Positions 61,190 through 64,000 of a stretch of DNA of 64,000 nt are shown one piece after another (the first letter of the stretch is position 1; the number at the start of each line of letters is the position of its first letter). The DNA is from Streptomyces cadmiisoli (lineage in GTDB: Bacteria; Actinomycetota; Actinomycetes; Streptomycetales; Streptomycetaceae): assembly GCF_003261055.1 (NCBI RefSeq), contig NZ_CP030073.1, positions 7,006,001 through 7,070,000 of the forward strand, read 5' to 3'. The notes below the pieces were generated by a model. That model was not told the origin of the DNA, searched no databases, and was given only the letters and a program-made list of their open reading frames with translations. The translations under genes were made by a program, and so were the position numbers.

Positions 61190-62095
61190 ATGCTTCGCCA
61201 TCTCGCCGATGGACGGCGAATTTCGGTCACGGCCGCCGTGGGCGGCGTGATACTGCTCGTTTCCGGTTGTGCCGGGAATTCCCCGGCGCCGGACGACGGA
61301 CGGGGCGCAGGAAAGGCGCCGGTTCTCCGGTCCAGTGCCGATCTGAGACTTCCCATTCAGGATTACCTTTTCTCGGACGCGGAGCTCGGAACGGTCAAAC
61401 AGGCCATGCGCACCCTGGCGCAGGAGTGCATGCGCCGCTTCAAGGTGTCCCACGAGTTCGCCCCGCCTGCGGCCCCCCTCGGTCCGCGCAGCCTGATGGA
61501 CCGCCGGTACGGCCTGACGGATCAGCGTCTGGCCGGCGCCTTCGGGTACCACCTCGGCGAACGCGACCCGCGCACCCACCCCGTCGCCGAACCCTCGCCA
61601 CCCGTGGGCAAGGCGCTGACCGTGCTTTCGGGGAGCGGAGGCTCCGAGAAGGTCAACGGCATGCGGGTCCCGGCGCGGGGCTGCGCGGGCGAGGCGGAGC
61701 GGAAGATAGCGGGCTCCGGCGGGCTCGGCCCGGTCGATCTGGCCCAGGACCTCAACGGCAAGAGCTTCCACGACACGAGGGCGGACCGTCGTGTGGCCGA
61801 GGTGTTCGGCGCATGGTCGGGGTGCATGGAGGACAAGGGGTTCTCCTACCCCGATCCGCTGGCCGCGATGAACGACCGTCGATTCCAGGGGAAGCGGCCC
61901 GTGCCGGAGGAGATACGGGTGGCGGTCGCCGATGTGGACTGCAAGGCCCGGACGGATGTCGTGGGGGTCTGGTTCAAGGTGGAGACCGCGTACCAGAAGT
62001 CGCTGATCGCGAAGCACCGCAAGGCGCTGAACGCGGCGCTCGCGCAGAAGAACAGGCAGCTCGCGGCGGCCCGTGCGGTCGACTCCGGCGGATGA
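61190..62095 (+). CDS. Putative lipoprotein of unknown function
   Basis: A 301-residue protein. The signal peptide ends in a lipobox (LLVSGCAG), so it is anchored outside by lipid at Cys27. The mature part is polar and has several Cys residues (QECMRR, ARGCAGEAER, WSGCMEDKG, DVDCKART), which may form disulphides. The C-terminus is a charged helix (YQKSLIAKHRKALNAALAQK). It is not recognised as a known family. Like the preceding gene it sits in an accessory stretch between pimA and the next conserved gene. Confidence 0.7.
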   Translation: MLRHLADGRRISVTAAVGGVILLVSGCAGNSPAPDDGRGAGKAPVLRSSADLRLPIQDYLFSDAELGTVKQAMRTLAQECMRRFKVSHEFAPPAAPLGPRSLMDRRYGLTDQRLAGAFGYHLGERDPRTHPVAEPSPPVGKALTVLSGSGGSEKVNGMRVPARGCAGEAERKIAGSGGLGPVDLAQDLNGKSFHDTRADRRVAEVFGAWSGCMEDKGFSYPDPLAAMNDRRFQGKRPVPEEIRVAVADVDCKARTDVVGVWFKVETAYQKSLIAKHRKALNAALAQKNRQLAAARAVDSGG

Positions 62096-62224
62096 CCCAC
62101 GCACGTCGGCGAGGTGCATCGGGCCCCCGCCGGGTCCACCGGGGCCGGGGTGAGGGCCCGGACCGCCCGGCCGGAGACGGCTCCGCGCCCGGCCGTCCCG
62201 GCGCCCGGCGGTAGCCTGCGGGCC

Positions 62225-62767
62225 GTGACCGCAACCTTGATCTGGATCCTCGCCGGCGTCGTTCTCATCGGCCTCTACCTGAGCTGGACCGCCGGCCGCC
62301 TCGACCGGCTGCACACGCGTATCGACGCGGCCCGCGCCGCACTCGACGCGCAGTTGCTGCGCCGTGCCTCGGTGACCCAGGAACTGGCCACGTCCGGCGT
62401 GCTCGACCCGGCGGCCTCGATCGTGCTGTACGAGGCGGCGCACGCCGCCCGGCAGGCCGAGGAGGACCAGCGCGAGGTCGCCGAGAGCGAGCTGAGCCAG
62501 GCGCTGCGCGCCGTGTTCGGGGACGCCGGTCAGCTCGAGGAGGTGCGCGCGGCCCCCGGCGGCGAGGAGGCCGCCCGGGAACTGACGGCGGCGGTGCGGC
62601 GCGTGCCGATGGCCCGCCGCTTCCACAACGACGCGGTACGCGCCGCACGCGCCCTGCGCCGCCACCGCAAGGTCCGCTGGTTCCGGCTGGCCGGGCACGC
62701 CCCGTTCCCCATGGCCTTCGAGATGGACGACGAGCCGCCCACGGCTCTCGCGGACCGGTCCGGCTGA
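62225..62767 (+). CDS. Single-pass membrane protein with coiled-coil domain (LemA-like layout)
   Basis: A 180-residue protein. One N-terminal helix ([20 protein letters not shown]) is followed by a charged, helical soluble domain ([20 protein letters not shown] and [20 protein letters not shown]) typical of LemA-type layout. TAGCCT (62211-62216) lies eight bases before the GTG at 62225, so the mRNA may be leaderless. The gene just before pdxS in other actinomycetes is of this kind, so it belongs to the conserved core. Function unknown. Confidence 0.75.
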   Translation: MTATLIWILAGVVLIGLYLSWTAGRLDRLHTRIDAARAALDAQLLRRASVTQELATSGVLDPAASIVLYEAAHAARQAEEDQREVAESELSQALRAVFGDAGQLEEVRAAPGGEEAARELTAAVRRVPMARRFHNDAVRAARALRRHRKVRWFRLAGHAPFPMAFEMDDEPPTALADRSG

Positions 62768-62834
62768 CCGGCCCGGGGGGAAAACGATCCACCGCCTCCT
62801 CATTGGCCCTTGCTGTGGACTGCATCGGTCACGT

Positions 62835-62850
62835 TTGCTCGGTCGAGCAA
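62835..62850. promoter_or_regulatory. Perfect TTGCTCG-N2-CGAGCAA palindrome before pdxS
   Basis: A 7-2-7 perfect inverted repeat, 32 bases upstream of the pdxS GTG. It is either an operator or a hairpin in the 5' UTR of the vitamin B6 genes. No PdxR-type regulator gene is next to it. Confidence 0.55.
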
Positions 62851-62881
62851 GAAACCCTCTTTTCACCGAGTGAGGTCACCC

Positions 62882-63796
62882 GTGTCCACCACGCTCCCCA
62901 ACCCCGCCCAGACCCCCGAGACCGGCACCGCCCGCGTGAAGCGCGGCATGGCCGAGCAGCTCAAGGGCGGTGTGATCATGGACGTCGTCACGCCGGAGCA
63001 GGCGAAGATCGCCGAGGACGCGGGCGCCGTCGCCGTCATGGCCCTGGAGCGGGTTCCCGCCGACATCCGCAAGGACGGCGGCGTGGCCCGGATGTCCGAC
63101 CCGGACATGATCGAGGGCATCATCGAGGCCGTCTCCATCCCCGTCATGGCCAAGTCGCGGATCGGCCACTTCGTCGAGGCGCAGGTCCTGCAGTCGCTCG
63201 GTGTGGACTACATCGACGAGTCCGAGGTCCTCACCCCGGCCGACGAGGTCAACCACTCCGACAAGTGGGCCTTCACCACGCCGTTCGTCTGCGGCGCCAC
63301 CAACCTGGGCGAGGCCCTGCGCCGGATCGCCGAGGGCGCGGCCATGATCCGTTCCAAGGGCGAGGCCGGCACCGGCAACGTCGTCGAGGCCGTGCGCCAC
63401 CTGCGCCAGATCAAGAACGAGATCGCCCGTCTGCGCGGCTACGACAACAACGAGCTGTACGCCGCCGCCAAGGAGCTGCGCGCCCCCTACGAGCTGGTCA
63501 AGGAGGTCGCCGAGCTCGGCAAGCTCCCGGTCGTGCTGTTCTCCGCCGGCGGTGTCGCCACCCCCGCCGACGCCGCGCTGATGCGCCAGCTCGGCGCCGA
63601 GGGCGTCTTCGTCGGCTCCGGCATCTTCAAGTCCGGCGACCCGGCCAAGCGCGCCGCCGCCATCGTGAAGGCCACCACCTTCTACGACGACCCGAAGATC
63701 ATCGCCGACGCGTCCCGCAACCTCGGCGAGGCCATGGTCGGCATCAACTGCGACACCCTCCCCGAGACCGAGCGCTACGCGAACCGCGGCTGGTAG
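62882..63796 (+). CDS. pdxS: Pyridoxal 5'-phosphate synthase, PdxS subunit
   Basis: A 304-residue (beta/alpha)8 enzyme that makes PLP from ribose 5-phosphate, glyceraldehyde 3-phosphate and ammonia. [20 protein letters not shown] carries the first catalytic Asp region and [20 protein letters not shown] the Lys that binds the sugar. [20 protein letters not shown] is the phosphate-binding end. The ammonia comes from PdxT, encoded directly downstream. Length and motifs are fully normal. Confidence 0.97.
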   Translation: MSTTLPNPAQTPETGTARVKRGMAEQLKGGVIMDVVTPEQAKIAEDAGAVAVMALERVPADIRKDGGVARMSDPDMIEGIIEAVSIPVMAKSRIGHFVEAQVLQSLGVDYIDESEVLTPADEVNHSDKWAFTTPFVCGATNLGEALRRIAEGAAMIRSKGEAGTGNVVEAVRHLRQIKNEIARLRGYDNNELYAAAKELRAPYELVKEVAELGKLPVVLFSAGGVATPADAALMRQLGAEGVFVGSGIFKSGDPAKRAAAIVKATTFYDDPKIIADASRNLGEAMVGINCDTLPETERYANRGW

Positions 63797-63816
63797 TCAC
63801 CTCAGGTAATCACCCC

Positions 63817-64000
63817 ATGAACACTCCTGTCATTGGCGTCCTGGCACTCCAGGGCGACGTACGGGAGCACCTCATCGCCCTGGCCGCGGCGGACGCCGTG
63901 GCCAGGCCGGTGCGGCGCCCCGAGGAACTCGCCGAGGTCGACGGCCTCGTCGTACCGGGCGGCGAGTCCACCACCATCTCCAAGCTGGCCGTTCTGTTCG
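63817..64000 (+). CDS. pdxT: PdxT glutaminase subunit of PLP synthase, 3' end beyond window
   Basis: The first 61 codons of the gene are present. [17 protein letters not shown] is the typical PdxT start, and [16 protein letters not shown] has the GGES oxyanion-region motif of class I glutamine amidotransferases. The catalytic Cys lies beyond the edge. It supplies ammonia to PdxS, whose gene ends 20 bases upstream. Confidence 0.95.
   Translation, partial: MNTPVIGVLALQGDVREHLIALAAADAVARPVRRPEELAEVDGLVVPGGESTTISKLAVLF

Overview
This is chromosomal DNA of a high-GC actinomycete, almost certainly a Streptomyces. The coding sequence has a very strong third-position G/C bias, and GTG/TTG starts and ATGA/GTGA stop-start overlaps are common. 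Several starts look leaderless. ssgB, the sporulation-division gene restricted to sporulating actinomycetes, is present and intact. Gene order from the tRNA/ssgB area to pdxS/pdxT looks like the conserved core of Streptomyces chromosomes, and the thrS-HIT-pgsA-acyltransferase-pimA-pdxS-pdxT run is shared with mycobacteria.

Layout. (1) 1-4.5 kb, minus strand: a flavocytochrome/ferric-reductase-like oxidoreductase cut by the window edge, a YkuD-type transpeptidase, a large heme peroxidase and a flavin-type PPOX protein. (2) 4.8-7.8 kb: arginine genes argG and argH. argG has ARG-box repeats laid over its promoter, and a palindromic 169-bp MITE sits between the two genes. (3) 8-13.1 kb: an aldo/keto reductase, a TetR-MFS efflux pair with a perfect operator, and a decayed two-component system. 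(4) 13-18 kb: phospholipid acyltransferase, secreted glycerophosphodiesterase, sigma-like protein, acetyltransferase, two small membrane proteins and a HAD phosphatase. (5) 18.1-21.9 kb: a methionine ABC importer operon (metN, metI, two metQ), preceded by a 28-codon leader peptide ending in a Cys/Met cluster, which is the most interesting regulatory signal here. (6) 22-31.9 kb: cobalamin genes cobL, a giant BluB-CobT fusion with a roughly 690-residue disordered N-terminus, and a CysG-type siroheme/uroporphyrinogen methyltransferase, then an rRNA methyltransferase and a Ser/Thr kinase.

(7) 32-42 kb: small membrane proteins, a phosphotransferase-like protein, a five-tRNA cluster (Val x3, Cys, Gly), pabB/pabC-like folate genes, acetyltransferases, a DsbA-like protein, a CGNR regulator and ssgB. 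(8) 42-47.1 kb: two tRNA-Val(CAC) genes flank a sugar ABC importer (binding protein plus two permeases, no ATPase) with operator palindromes, a membrane protein and an SRPBCC protein behind a TGAGTAC-inverted-repeat box. (9) 47-55 kb: DnaQ-like exonuclease, a DUF4365 nuclease-like gene coupled to an unknown gene, thrS, a K+ channel, a HIT hydrolase and an unknown membrane protein. (10) 55-64 kb: an EF-G paralogue with degenerate GTPase motifs, the phosphatidylinositol mannoside genes pgsA, acyltransferase and pimA, two accessory secreted proteins, then pdxS and the start of pdxT.

Most of the window is housekeeping. The parts worth following up are the metNIQ leader peptide, the MITE in the arg locus, the BluB-CobT fusion, the EF-G paralogue, the DUF4365 pair, the broken response regulator, and several perfect palindromes with no local regulator. 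All functional calls rest on reading sequence and motifs by eye; no database search was run.
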